A stretch of DNA of 15,943 bases from an uncultured Bacteroidales bacterium (lineage in GTDB: Bacteria; Bacteroidota; Bacteroidia; Bacteroidales; Muribaculaceae), in assembly GCA_900549375.1 (NCBI GenBank), contig URNY01000049.1:1-15943 (forward strand). Reading direction: 5' to 3'. Shown one piece after another: positions 5,556-14,216 of this stretch. Numbering within the stretch: the stretch's first letter is position 1; the number at the start of each line of letters is the position of its first letter. The notes beneath the pieces are model-generated. The model worked only from the letters and a program-made list of their open reading frames with translations. It did not search any database and was not told the DNA's origin. Position numbers and translations under genes: made by a program.

Positions 5556-8369
5556 ATGATCAAGCGATTGTTATCCGCTGCTTTGGTGCTTGTATCCGCT
5601 TTTATGGCCGGAGCACAGGCTCCCCAGATGCAGCCGCTTCCCCTCAATCCCGATGTGAAGCACGGAACGTTGCCAAATGGAATGCAATATTTCATTCTGC
5701 ACAACGAATTGCCGAAAGAACGGGCTAATTTCTATATTGCCCAGAAAGTAGGTTCCACTCTTGAAACCGAAGATCAACTCGGTCTTGCGCACTTTCTGGA
5801 GCATATGGCATTCAACGGGACAAAGAATTATCCCGGCAAAAACATGCTTAACTACCTACAGTCGAAAGGAATCCGTTTCGGTGCTGACATAAATGCCTAT
5901 ACCGCATTCGATGAGACAGTCTATAATATCGACAATGTGCCCACCACCGACAAGGCACTTATGGACAGCGTTCTTTTGGTGCTCCATGACTGGAGCGGCA
6001 GCATTCTTCTTGAAGAATCCGAGATCAACGCAGAAAGAGGCGTTATCGAAGAGGAATGGCGAATACGCAGCGATGCAATGAATAGAATGTATATCGACAT
6101 CCTTCCCAAAATCTATAAAGAGTATCAGTATCAGCAGATGCCAATCGGCAAGATGGAGATCGTAAGGAATTTCGCTCCCGAAACACTCCGTGCCTACTAT
6201 AAGAAATGGTATCGTCCGGATCAGCAGGGTATTGTGATCGTCGGCGATCTCGATGCTGCGGAGATGGAAAAGAAAGTGATAGATCTTTTCTCAAAGATTC
6301 CTATGCCTGAAAACGCAGCTGAACGTACATATCCTTCGGTGAGCGACAACAAAGAGCCCATCTATGCCTTCTTTCAAGATTCAGAGCTCCAGTTCCCGAT
6401 GGCGATGGTAGCCTTCAAATTTGAGAAGATACCCTTCGAGATGCGCAACACGTTGCCCGGATATCTTCAGGATAATGTTATCTTCCGAGTTTTATCCCGA
6501 CTTATCAACAACCGTCTCAACGAATACAAACAGAATCCCGAATGTAAATATGCTTCGGCATCAATCTATTTCGGCGATTTCTTCGTATCGAAAACCAAAG
6601 GCGCCGTAAACATCCGGGTTATCGGCAAGGATGAAATCAAAGAGGCTCTCGCCGAGGCCATGGGAATCATCGCACGCGCATGCAAGACCGGTTTCACCGA
6701 TTCTGAACTTGAGCGCGTACGCACCCAGATGCTTTCCGAGTATGAGAATATGTTCAACGAGCGTAAGAACACCCGCAGCGGGAACCTCGCCAACGAGCTT
6801 ATCCGCCATTTCGTTGACAACGAGCCCGCTCCCGGCATCGAAGAGGAGTATAAACTTATGCAGCAGTATCTGCCTGCTTTCCCGGTAGAAGCTTTCAACG
6901 AATCAGCCAAACAGCTTCTCACGCAAGAGAATCAGGTGATCGTTGTTTCCCAGCCCCAGAAAGACGGCGCTATCCAGCTGACATCCGAGGAGATCGTACC
7001 TATCGTGAACAATGCTCTTACAGCTGAATATGAGGCTTACGTTGATGAAGTAATCACCGAGCCCCTTATTGCCAAGCTTCCCAAGCCCGGGAAAATCACG
7101 GAAGAGACAGCCGGCAAGTTCGACACCAAGGAATTCAAGCTTTCCAACGGTGTGAAGGTGATTGTGAAACCTACTGATTTCAAAGCTGATGAAGTAAGAA
7201 TGATAGCATTCAAGGAGGGAGGGAAGCGCTCCTATTCAGCAAGCGAGGCAGCCAACGTGCTTCTCGCCGGCGATGCGTTCAGTCTCAGCAAATTCGGCAA
7301 CTTCGACACCAAGACACTCCGCAAGTATCTGGCCGGCAAGAATGCCTCGGTATCCTATTCGATCGGCGCCGTGCTCAACAGACTCTCCGGCTCCTCGACA
7401 GCCAAAGATCTCCCTGTGCTCATGGAGCTTGTATATACGGCATTCACCAATCTGAATCCCGACCAGCAGACCTATCAGGCTCAGATCGATCAGGCCAAGA
7501 CATTCTATGCAAATCAGGATAAAGACCCGATGGAGGTTTTCAAACGCAAACTTGCCGCCACGCGCTATGGCGACAACCCGATGTTCATGCCGGAAACTTT
7601 GGCTACACTCGAAGCTGCCAACTATCCTCAGATGCTCGAGATGGTCAAGAAATCGCTTTCCAACGCAGCCGATTATACATTCGTGTTTGTCGGCAATGTG
7701 GATATGGATACTTTCAAACCTCTGGTAGAACAGTATCTCGCAACGCTTCCCTCAACCGGAAAGAAAGAAGTGCTCAAGAATCTCACATCCATCGATCAGG
7801 TGAAGGGTCAGAAAGTATGCGATTTCAAGCAGCCGATGAAGACTCCCTCCACTATGATTCTTGATATCTATTCCGGTTACAACATACCTTATAACATTGA
7901 TAACGATGTGAAAATGTCTCTTCTCGGATCGATTCTTGGGAACATCTATACCGAAACGTTGCGTGAGGAAGAGGGCGGAACATACAGCCCGGCGGCTACC
8001 GCTTACATGGATTCCGAAACAGGAGTTTGGAACATCCTCTATCAGGTTCAGACCAACGCCGCCATGCAGCAGAAGCTTATGGACCGCGCCCACGATGAGT
8101 TAATGAAACTTCTTCAGAACGGTGCTACCGAAGAGCAGTTCAAGAAAGTGAAGGAAGCAGAAATGAAGCAGTATGAAATCAACGTACGCAACAACGGCTA
8201 CTGGCTCAACAATCTTCTGAGCTATGCAAGAGGTATCGATGACATTTCGGGCCACAAGGCCGCTATCGAGAATCTTACATTGGCACACTTCAATAAATTT
8301 ATGAAGAATCTGTACAACGGTGATAACCGTATTCAGGTCATCATGGAAGGCGTTGAGGAAAGCAAATAA
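5556..8369 (+). CDS. Exported two-domain M16 (pitrilysin/insulinase) zinc peptidase
   Basis: The protein has 937 residues and is an exported metallopeptidase that degrades peptides in the periplasm or at the outer membrane. A signal peptide covers about 1-22 (MIKRLLSAALVLVSAFMAGA, cleavage after AQA). The inverted zinc motif HFLEH is at 79-83 and the third ligand is E160 in INAERGVIEEEW, 77 residues after the second His as in the family. The chain holds the four usual M16 subdomains: the active N-terminal half to about 480, and a second half beginning near 520 (KEFKLSNGVKVIVKPTDF region) that has no HxxEH, as is normal for the inactive half. The late motif TLREEEGGTYSP (about 806-817) is the arginine/tyrosine substrate-binding region of the second half. 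It is transcribed alone from the promoter at 5432-5462 and is followed by a hairpin. Confidence 0.95.
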   Translation: MIKRLLSAALVLVSAFMAGAQAPQMQPLPLNPDVKHGTLPNGMQYFILHNELPKERANFYIAQKVGSTLETEDQLGLAHFLEHMAFNGTKNYPGKNMLNYLQSKGIRFGADINAYTAFDETVYNIDNVPTTDKALMDSVLLVLHDWSGSILLEESEINAERGVIEEEWRIRSDAMNRMYIDILPKIYKEYQYQQMPIGKMEIVRNFAPETLRAYYKKWYRPDQQGIVIVGDLDAAEMEKKVIDLFSKIPMPENAAERTYPSVSDNKEPIYAFFQDSELQFPMAMVAFKFEKIPFEMRNTLPGYLQDNVIFRVLSRLINNRLNEYKQNPECKYASASIYFGDFFVSKTKGAVNIRVIGKDEIKEALAEAMGIIARACKTGFTDSELERVRTQMLSEYENMFNERKNTRSGNLANELIRHFVDNEPAPGIEEEYKLMQQYLPAFPVEAFNESAKQLLTQENQVIVVSQPQKDGAIQLTSEEIVPIVNNALTAEYEAYVDEVITEPLIAKLPKPGKITEETAGKFDTKEFKLSNGVKVIVKPTDFKADEVRMIAFKEGGKRSYSASEAANVLLAGDAFSLSKFGNFDTKTLRKYLAGKNASVSYSIGAVLNRLSGSSTAKDLPVLMELVYTAFTNLNPDQQTYQAQIDQAKTFYANQDKDPMEVFKRKLAATRYGDNPMFMPETLATLEAANYPQMLEMVKKSLSNAADYTFVFVGNVDMDTFKPLVEQYLATLPSTGKKEVLKNLTSIDQVKGQKVCDFKQPMKTPSTMILDIYSGYNIPYNIDNDVKMSLLGSILGNIYTETLREEEGGTYSPAATAYMDSETGVWNILYQVQTNAAMQQKLMDRAHDELMKLLQNGATEEQFKKVKEAEMKQYEINVRNNGYWLNNLLSYARGIDDISGHKAAIENLTLAHFNKFMKNLYNGDNRIQVIMEGVEESK

Positions 8370-8416
8370 CCTTTGGATGCCTATGAGGCAACAGAAGGAT
8401 ACTAAAGTCTTTTAAA

Positions 8417-8451
8417 AATAAGGTCGGATGAACAAATCATCCGGCCTTATT
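8417..8451 (+). terminator. Intrinsic terminator after the M16 gene
   Basis: A 14-pair stem (8417-8430 with 8438-8451, one G-T pair) closes a 7-base loop. Its 3' arm ends in TTATT and runs straight into the next promoter box. The following T-run is interrupted, but stem length and position favour a terminator. Confidence 0.65.
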
Positions 8452-8454
8452 TGC

Positions 8455-8462
8455 TATCTTTG
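8455..8462 (+). promoter_or_regulatory. -7 box of the M3 peptidase gene
   Basis: TATCTTTG matches TAnnTTTG, in the context TATCTTTGCA common in Bacteroidales. No TTTG is found at the -33 spacing because that stretch is inside the preceding terminator. Predicted transcription start is near 8469, which bears on the start codon choice of the next gene. Confidence 0.5.
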
Positions 8463-8500
8463 CATAAGCAAAATTATTAATGGACACAATTTATTTTTAT

Positions 8501-10648
8501 ATGAATCAATTTGCAAAATCAATCACGGCTATCACAATGGCTACATTTGCCGGAGCCGCGGTAGGGACAGCCACGAATCCTTTGGTTACGGGTTCGGATC
8601 TCCCGTATGGCACAATGCCTCTCTCAAAATTGAAACCTGCCGATTATGAAGAGGGTATCAAAGAAGGTATCAAAGCCCATAACCGGGAAATCGAGGCTAT
8701 CGTGAACCAACGCAGCAATCCGACGTTCGAGAACACTATTGTTGCGCTCGACAGAAGCGGGAAAGTGCTAAACCGATCGGTGCTTGCACTCGGCAATATA
8801 GAGCATGCTTCGGGCGACACCGCCATCATGAACGTGCTGATGAGGATGAGTCCGGTGCTTTCGGATCATTCCTCGGAGATAATGCTCAACGAGGCGCTTT
8901 GGAAACGCGTGAAGAGCGTATATGATAATAAAGGGAAAGACACGAGCCTTTCGCCCGAAGACCTTCGTCTCATCGACAAGACATACTTGGGATTCGTGAT
9001 GAGCGGGGCAGACCTCGAAGGGGAAGACCGCGAGGAGTTCCGGCGCATCAATTCGAAGCTGTCGGAATTGACGGTGAGATTCGGCCAGAACGTTTCAAAC
9101 GACATGAAGTCGCCCGCACGCCGACTTTGGCTTAAGGAAAGCGATCTCGCCGGTATTCCTGCTTCCGTGAAGGAATCATATCGCGAAGCCGCACGCGAGG
9201 CTCTCGAACAGGAAGGGAAACCTGACGACTCCTCGCTTTATATGGTGAGCATTTTCGCTCCGGCATATCAGCCTTTCATGAAATATGCCGACAACCGTGA
9301 TCTCCGCCATCAACTCTATCTTCTCTACAACACTCGCAACAGCAAAGGGGAGTATGAGAATATAAGCGTGCTTCGCGAGATTGCGAACCTGCGTCTGCAG
9401 CAGGCAAAACTTCTCGGCAAACAGAATTATGCCGAGTATATACTTCAGAACACAATGGCTAAGACACCGGAAGCCGTGATGGAATTCCTCGAAAACCTGC
9501 GGATGGCTTACACCGATCCGATGAAACAGGAACTGAAAGAGATCGAAGAATATGCCCGCACAAAGGAGGGGAAGGATTTCAAACTCGAAGCGTGGGATTA
9601 TTCTTACTGGGCCGACAAATTGAAGAACGACCGCTATGCCTTCAACGATGAGGATATGAAGCCATATTTTGAACTCAACAATACAATCGACGGCGTGTTC
9701 GGACTGGCCACAAAACTTTACGGATATACTTTCAAACTTACCGACAAAATCGACAAATATCATCCTGATGTAAGAGTTTATGAGGTATATCGTAAGGACG
9801 GCTCACTTCTCGGGCTGCTTTACGCAGATTTCTTCTATCGCGAGGGGAAGAGTCCGGGCGCCTGGATGACGGAGTTCCGCACCGAAACCAAGGATGATGA
9901 GGGGAAACGCGATATCCCTTTGATTTCCATTGTCTGCAATTTCTCGAAGCCTGTAGGAAATGCGCCGGTGCTTCTCACTCCATATGAAGTAGAGACTTTC
10001 CTCCATGAGTTCGGTCATGCATTGCATGGACTTTCGGCAGAAGCCAAATATGAATCGCTGAGCGGAACGAATGTCGACCATGATTTCGTTGAACTTTTCT
10101 CACAGTTCAATGAAAACTATCTGACAGAAAAGGAGTATCTCGACGGTTTCGCCCGCCATTATCAGACAGGCGAGAAAATGCCTGCTGAGCTTATCAACAA
10201 ATTTGTGAAGTCTTCGCAATTCGGAGCTGCCTATGCATGCATGCGCCAGCTCGGATTCGGATACCTCGATATGGCATATCATACCATAAAGCAGCCTTTA
10301 GCCAAGACTGCGGATATATCCGCTTTCGAGAAAAATGCCCAGAATCCGGTAAGATGCTTCGAAGTAGTGGAAAATTGCCTTACTTCTCCTTCGTTCGGAC
10401 ATATCTTCTCCGGAGGATATGCGGCCGGCTATTATGGCTACAAATGGGCTGAATCGCTCGATGCCGATGCTTTCGCGGCGTTCAAGGAAACAGGCATCTT
10501 CAATCCTGTGACAGCCGGAAAATTCCTTAAAATGCTTCAGGCAGGCGACACTGAAGATCCGATGACTCTATATGTGGAATTCAGGGGCAAGAAACCCTCA
10601 GTCGATGCCCTTATGGAACGCGATGGCATAACAGCGGCGAAAAAATAA
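8501..10648 (+). CDS. dcp: Exported M3 family zinc peptidase, peptidyl-dipeptidase Dcp type
   Basis: This zinc metallopeptidase cleaves short peptides, in the Dcp group by releasing C-terminal dipeptides. With the start at 8501 it has 715 residues, slightly longer than E. coli Dcp because of an N-terminal signal sequence (basic K6, hydrophobic ITAITMATFAGAAVG). The catalytic motif HEFGH is at 502-506 and the third zinc ligand E531 lies 25 residues on, in DHDFVE; the preceding LSGTN is typical of Dcp. The substrate-binding segment GGYAAGYYGYKWAE is near 640-655. An in-frame ATG at 8480 would add 7 residues, but it leaves only about 11 bases after the predicted transcription start and weakens the signal sequence, so 8501 is preferred. 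It follows another exported peptidase; together they could finish degradation of imported or misfolded peptides. Confidence 0.94.
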   Translation: MNQFAKSITAITMATFAGAAVGTATNPLVTGSDLPYGTMPLSKLKPADYEEGIKEGIKAHNREIEAIVNQRSNPTFENTIVALDRSGKVLNRSVLALGNIEHASGDTAIMNVLMRMSPVLSDHSSEIMLNEALWKRVKSVYDNKGKDTSLSPEDLRLIDKTYLGFVMSGADLEGEDREEFRRINSKLSELTVRFGQNVSNDMKSPARRLWLKESDLAGIPASVKESYREAAREALEQEGKPDDSSLYMVSIFAPAYQPFMKYADNRDLRHQLYLLYNTRNSKGEYENISVLREIANLRLQQAKLLGKQNYAEYILQNTMAKTPEAVMEFLENLRMAYTDPMKQELKEIEEYARTKEGKDFKLEAWDYSYWADKLKNDRYAFNDEDMKPYFELNNTIDGVFGLATKLYGYTFKLTDKIDKYHPDVRVYEVYRKDGSLLGLLYADFFYREGKSPGAWMTEFRTETKDDEGKRDIPLISIVCNFSKPVGNAPVLLTPYEVETFLHEFGHALHGLSAEAKYESLSGTNVDHDFVELFSQFNENYLTEKEYLDGFARHYQTGEKMPAELINKFVKSSQFGAAYACMRQLGFGYLDMAYHTIKQPLAKTADISAFEKNAQNPVRCFEVVENCLTSPSFGHIFSGGYAAGYYGYKWAESLDADAFAAFKETGIFNPVTAGKFLKMLQAGDTEDPMTLYVEFRGKKPSVDALMERDGITAAKK

Positions 10649-10678
10649 GAGGAGAGACTCCAAGGACCGACAATCGAC

Positions 10679-10709
10679 AAAAAAGACTGCACTTTGGTGC
10701 AGTCTTTTT
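10679..10709. terminator. Bidirectional terminator between convergent genes
   Basis: GACTGCAC (10685-10692) pairs perfectly with GTGCAGTC (10697-10704) around a TTTG tetraloop. Six A precede it and five T follow, so it works as an intrinsic terminator on both strands, for the M3 gene and for the minus-strand barrel gene. Confidence 0.9.
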
Positions 10710-10746
10710 ATATTATTGCCGCAAATATGCCAATATCAAAAACCTT

Positions 10747-11385
10747 TCAGAAGCTTACTCCGAAAGACAGATGAGCCATATAGACATAATGGTTTATTAA
10801 CGTGGGGATATAATCGAGATGCCTGTTGTTGAAATAGCGATAACCGATCGAAAGCAAAATATAAGAGCGTGCAAGCTTAGATTGCGAAAGATTAATGCCA
10901 CATCCTACAGCCGATACGAAATCGCCGAAGGTAGGGGAATCGCCGATCGTATTGAAAGAGTATCCCAATTTCAGACTAAGGAAACAAACAGAGGGGCGTT
11001 TGCGAAAAGAGGACTGGAAAGAGACATAGATAGGTATGAAGTTATTGCCGCTCTGTATGGCGCGGTGTATTCCGGCTCCTAATCCGAGAAATTTGATATA
11101 GGAATTCTTATATCCCAACATTAAATCCACATCGAATGTTGACATGTCATGACCTGTAAGGTCTATCGATGCTCCCGCCTCTGCTCCCCATGAGAAATGT
11201 GAGAGCGCAAGGCTTCTTGATTTCTCCGGGAAAATACTTTCAGGTACCTTATTGCTTAGAGTGTCGGTATCGGCCATATTGTCGCCGGCAACGGCATAAG
11301 AGCTCAATACCGATAAAGAAATGCCCGCAATAAAGGCACAAACCTTTATTGCGGGTAATCTCTTAACTATCCATTGACATTTCAT
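10747..11385 (-). CDS. Small outer-membrane beta-barrel protein, function unknown
   Basis: I do not recognise a named family. From the ATG at 11385 the protein has 212 residues. It starts with a basic n-region and a hydrophobic stretch (VCAFIAGISLSVLSSYAVAG), a plausible signal peptide. After a short linker the mature part alternates hydrophobic and polar residues in strand-like runs (FSWGAEAGASIDL, FDVDLMLGYKNSYIKF, FIPIYVSFQSSF, VCFLSLKLGYSFN, YILLSIGYRYF) and ends in Phe after HLSFGV, a typical signal for barrel insertion by the Bam complex. A TTG at 11412 would add 9 residues but lies only 6 bases after the rpoD stop, so the ATG is better. It starts 33 bases downstream of rpoD on the same strand with no terminator between, which suggests read-through transcription. 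The role may be structural. Confidence 0.75.
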   Translation of the reverse strand: MKCQWIVKRLPAIKVCAFIAGISLSVLSSYAVAGDNMADTDTLSNKVPESIFPEKSRSLALSHFSWGAEAGASIDLTGHDMSTFDVDLMLGYKNSYIKFLGLGAGIHRAIQSGNNFIPIYVSFQSSFRKRPSVCFLSLKLGYSFNTIGDSPTFGDFVSAVGCGINLSQSKLARSYILLSIGYRYFNNRHLDYIPTLINHYVYMAHLSFGVSF

Positions 11386-11418
11386 AAACGCATTGGATTT
11401 TTCCGGAATCAAATTGGA

Positions 11419-12279
11419 TTATTCTCCAAGATAACTTTTGAGCAACTTGCTCTTCTGACCTTTGAGTCGACGGATTGCCTTCTCCTTGATCTGGCGGACG
11501 CGTTCTCTTGTAAGATCGAATTTAGCGCCAATCTCCTCAAGGGTCATCTCCTGACATCCTATTCCAAAGAACATTTTAAGGATCTCGCGTTCGCGATCGT
11601 AAAGCTGCTTGAGCGCGCGGTCAACCTCTTTCGATAATGATTCCTGATTGAGGTTGGCGTCGGCCATCGGGCTGTCATCGTTGGGAAGAATGTCGAGAAG
11701 AGAATTATCCTCACCCTCTACGAAAGGCGCATCTACGGAGATGTGTCTCCCCGAAACCTTCATGGTGTCGGAAATCTTGTCGACAGGCATGTCGAGTCTC
11801 TCGGCGAGTTCTTCGGGAGAAGGGCGACGCTCATTCTCCTGTTCGAACTTCGAAAGCTCTTTTGTGATTTTGTTAAGGGATCCGACCTGATTGAGAGGTA
11901 ATCGCACAATTCTCGACTGCTCTGCGAGCGCCTGAAGAATCGACTGGCGAATCCACCATACGGCGTATGAAATGAATTTGAATCCGCGCGTCTCGTCAAA
12001 CTTCTGGGCGGCCCGGATAAGACCGAGATTGCCCTCGTTGATAAGATCGGGAAGGCTCAGACCCTGATTCTGGTATTGCTTGGCGACGGACACAACAAAA
12101 CGGAGATTCGCTTTCGTAAGCTTCTCAAGAGCCGCCTTGTCTCCTTTCTTGATTCTTTGTGCAAGTTCCACCTCTTCGCTCACTGAAATCAGCTCTTCAC
12201 GACCAATTTCCTGAAGATATTTGTCCAGAGACGCACTCTCGCGATTAGTGATGGATTTTGTTATCTTTAATTGTCTCAT
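11419..12279 (-). CDS. rpoD: Primary (housekeeping) RNA polymerase sigma factor
   Basis: This sigma-70 factor directs RNA polymerase to housekeeping promoters. The protein has 286 residues, the usual Bacteroidetes length, without region 1.1 and without the large non-conserved insert of proteobacterial RpoD. Region 1.2 is at about 17-40 (SLDKYLQEIGREELIS); region 2 at about 54-125 includes NLRFVVSVAKQYQ, LPDLINEGNLGLI and the -10 reading helix SYAVWWIRQSILQAL; region 3 follows (RLPLNQVGSLNKITK); region 4.2 at about 245-272 carries the helix-turn-helix LEEIGAKFDLTRERVRQIKE. All core positions are intact. The ATG at 12279 follows GGAAGGACAAT, a Shine-Dalgarno-like stretch that is rare in this group. 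A TAAATTTG promoter box lies 24 bases upstream of the ATG. The small barrel gene follows closely. Confidence 0.98.
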   Translation of the reverse strand: MRQLKITKSITNRESASLDKYLQEIGREELISVSEEVELAQRIKKGDKAALEKLTKANLRFVVSVAKQYQNQGLSLPDLINEGNLGLIRAAQKFDETRGFKFISYAVWWIRQSILQALAEQSRIVRLPLNQVGSLNKITKELSKFEQENERRPSPEELAERLDMPVDKISDTMKVSGRHISVDAPFVEGEDNSLLDILPNDDSPMADANLNQESLSKEVDRALKQLYDREREILKMFFGIGCQEMTLEEIGAKFDLTRERVRQIKEKAIRRLKGQKSKLLKSYLGE

Positions 12280-12302
12280 ATTGTCCTTCCAAAAAATTGT
12301 TG

Positions 12303-12334
12303 CAAATTTAACAAATTTTTATCATATTTCCAAT
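12303..12334 (-). promoter_or_regulatory. Promoter of rpoD
   Basis: On the minus strand, TAAATTTG (12310-12303) is a full -7 match, with ATTG (12334-12331, three of four of TTTG) at a 20-base spacing. Transcription would start near 12296, leaving a leader below 20 bases. A second overlapping pair, TTTG with AAAATTTG at 19 bases, lies about 8-11 bases further upstream. Confidence 0.55.
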
Positions 12335-12454
12335 AGTTCAAACCGTTTTATTAGGTTAACAATCTATACCGGTTAATGCCTTATCTCCAAACGTTAAATT
12401 TGGACTTATCGTGTTAAAATGCTCATTAATATATGTTGAGTATGAAGACAGAAA

Positions 12455-12481
12455 GGAGAGGGCCGGAACGCGACCCTCTCC
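12455..12481 (-). terminator. Terminator after the HtrA gene
   Basis: GGAGAGGG and CCCTCTCC (12455-12462 and 12474-12481) form a perfect GC-rich 8-pair stem with an 11-base loop, 20 bases past the HtrA stop. On the minus strand TTTCTGTCTTC follows, a broken T-run. It separates HtrA from the rpoD transcript. Confidence 0.65.
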
Positions 12482-12501
12482 TCAATTTTAATGTCTTAAC
12501 C

Positions 12502-13968
12502 TTATTCGACAGAGAGATTTACTGCGTAATAATATTTCTTGCCGGTGGGATAGAGGCCGGTTATGAACATAACCTTGTCTTCATCGTCCGATTTCATTAT
12601 CGAGTTGTAGATTGCCTCTACATCGTCGGAATTATCCACAGGCGAACCGTTGATCTCGGTAATCACGAAACCGTCTTTAACACCCGCCTCGCTGAAGCAA
12701 CCGCCTTTAAGACCGGTAACCTTCACACCGTTCGAGATTCCGAGATGCTGTTTCACGTCATTCCCGATCTTCATGAAAGCGCAACCGAGTTCGGAGAAGT
12801 CTCCCTTCTTGGTGATCGATGTGCTGCCCTGAACATTGCGAAGAACGCCTTTCTTGGTCATTGTCTGGTTATTGCGAACGAATGTCACGCTGATGGGATC
12901 GCCCGGACGGAATTTGTTGAGCTGTTCCACAAGCTCGGCATGATTATGGACAGACACTCCGTTAACGGCCGTAATAACATCATCCTCTTTCAGACCGAGC
13001 TCCTTGGCTGTGCTTCGGTCGGTGACACCGGCAATGAGAAGTCCCGATTTGGTGGCAGTGATGCCTTTCTCTTTGGCAAGTTTGGAATCAAGTTCGATAA
13101 CAGTGCATCCGAGCACCGCGCGCTGAACCGTTCCATACTGACGAAGGTCGGTCATCACTTTCTTCACGATGGTAGTCGGAATGGCGAAGGAGAATCCCGA
13201 ATAGCTTCCGGTGTTACTGTAGATAGCGGAATTTATACCGATAAGTTCACCTTTGAGATTCACGAGCGCGCCTCCGGAGTTACCCGGGTTCAGAGCGGCA
13301 TCTGTCTGAATGAAGGATTCGATGTTAAGGCCGGATTTCTGGGCGTTCTGTCCGAGGCTACGGGCCTTGGCACTGATGATACCGGCGGTAACTGTCGAAT
13401 TGAATCCGAAAGGATTACCCACGGCCAGCACCCATTCTCCGATTTTAACCGATTCGCTGTCTCCGAAAGTAATGGGAGAGAGGTTTTTGGCATCTATCTT
13501 GATCAAGGCGAGGTCGGAAGCCTCGTCAGTGCCTATGATGCGCGCATCGTAGGTGGAATTATCGTTCATCAGTACCTCGAGTTTGTCGGCGTCGGCAATC
13601 ACGTGGTTGTTGGTTACGATGTAACCGTCTTCGGAAATGATCACACCCGATCCGAGACCGGTCTGAACAGGCTCGTTCTTCTTGTTCTGACGGCGAGGCT
13701 GACGCTGTTGGGGTTGCTGGGGCTGTCCGAAGAAAAAATCGAACATTCCGAACGGGTCGTAACCTCCCTGATTGCCGTAGACATCGCGCGATCTCGTCGA
13801 AAAGCTCTTGATGCACACTACGGCATTCACCGTTTTTTCTGCGGCAACGGTGAAATCGGTTTCAAACGATGCTGTTGAAGCTGTGCGGATAAAATTGTTT
13901 TCCGCGGCGAAGGTGGTCTGTGGCAGTGCCGAGAATAATACGGCGGCCAAAAGAATATATTTCTTCAT
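12502..13968 (-). CDS. htrA: Periplasmic HtrA/DegP-type serine protease with two PDZ domains
   Basis: HtrA proteases degrade or refold misfolded envelope proteins. From the ATG at 13968 the protein has 488 residues. A TTG at 13977 would add 3 residues ahead of the signal peptide and is less likely. The signal peptide is about 1-22 (MKKYILLAAVLFSALPQTTF, then AAE). The trypsin-like domain has an intact triad: H122 in NNHVI, D152 in SDLALI and S231 in GNSGG. PDZ1 covers about 282-375 and PDZ2 about 390-485. Between about 82 and 98 is a Gln/Pro/Arg-rich insert (QPQQPQQRQPRRQNKKN) at the place of the regulatory LA loop of DegP. The gene stands alone, bounded by a terminator downstream and a 324-base noncoding region upstream. 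I found no good -33/-7 pair immediately upstream, so its promoter is unclear and could be stress-controlled. Confidence 0.96.
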   Translation of the reverse strand: MKKYILLAAVLFSALPQTTFAAENNFIRTASTASFETDFTVAAEKTVNAVVCIKSFSTRSRDVYGNQGGYDPFGMFDFFFGQPQQPQQRQPRRQNKKNEPVQTGLGSGVIISEDGYIVTNNHVIADADKLEVLMNDNSTYDARIIGTDEASDLALIKIDAKNLSPITFGDSESVKIGEWVLAVGNPFGFNSTVTAGIISAKARSLGQNAQKSGLNIESFIQTDAALNPGNSGGALVNLKGELIGINSAIYSNTGSYSGFSFAIPTTIVKKVMTDLRQYGTVQRAVLGCTVIELDSKLAKEKGITATKSGLLIAGVTDRSTAKELGLKEDDVITAVNGVSVHNHAELVEQLNKFRPGDPISVTFVRNNQTMTKKGVLRNVQGSTSITKKGDFSELGCAFMKIGNDVKQHLGISNGVKVTGLKGGCFSEAGVKDGFVITEINGSPVDNSDDVEAIYNSIMKSDDEDKVMFITGLYPTGKKYYYAVNLSVE

Positions 13969-14012
13969 ATAAAACAACTAAGGTTCGGTTTTTAGAGTTT
14001 CGCACATTTGCA

Positions 14013-14030
14013 CGAAATTCATGGATTTCG
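14013..14030. repeat. Short inverted repeat in the HtrA leader
   Basis: CGAAAT (14013-14018) and ATTTCG (14025-14030) are separated by 6 bases, about 45 bases upstream of the htrA start. It could be an operator or leader hairpin; the arms are short enough for chance. Confidence 0.3.
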
Positions 14031-14123
14031 TCTACAAATTAAATGCAAAACTTCCTCCAATATTACACCCATTAACACTAAATTGTTAAAATTAATCCTT
14101 TTTAGCATTAATAGAGCGCCCCC

Positions 14124-14216
14124 TCAAACTCTCCAAACCGAGCGCTTCCCAACTTTATAAAGCGGAACTAAGAAACGTGATATGAGTTGAGAAAGTGATT
14201 TGGCATCAATAGCCAT
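14124..14216 (-). CDS. Possible 30-residue ORF starting in the arm of a palindromic promoter
   Basis: Reading on the minus strand, an ATG at 14216 opens a 30-codon frame ending in TGA at 14124. The peptide is rich in Leu, Ser and basic residues (MAIDAKSLSQLISRFLVPLY followed by KVGKRSVWRV). The only support is position: the ATG sits in the distal arm of an inverted repeat, 17 bases after a TAACTTTG box, exactly as in the module at 15435-15493. It may be a true small protein, the stub of a lost gene, or chance. It lies in the 324-base gap between htrA and the repeat-protein pseudogene. Confidence 0.28.
   Translation of the reverse strand: MAIDAKSLSQLISRFLVPLYKVGKRSVWRV

Noticed and set aside
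8428..8649. A 73-codon frame overlapping the M3 start region
   Set aside because: It begins inside the terminator hairpin and runs out of frame with the signal peptide and peptidase; it is a shadow.
12395..12402. A TAAATTTG box on the plus strand upstream of rpoD
   Set aside because: No plus-strand gene follows, only the htrA 3' region in antisense. The box is common by chance in AT-rich gaps.
12433..13878. A 481-codon open frame on the plus strand opposite htrA
   Set aside because: It is antisense to a gene with an intact triad and two PDZ domains. Its sequence shows no domain pattern, and such frames are common opposite codon-biased genes.
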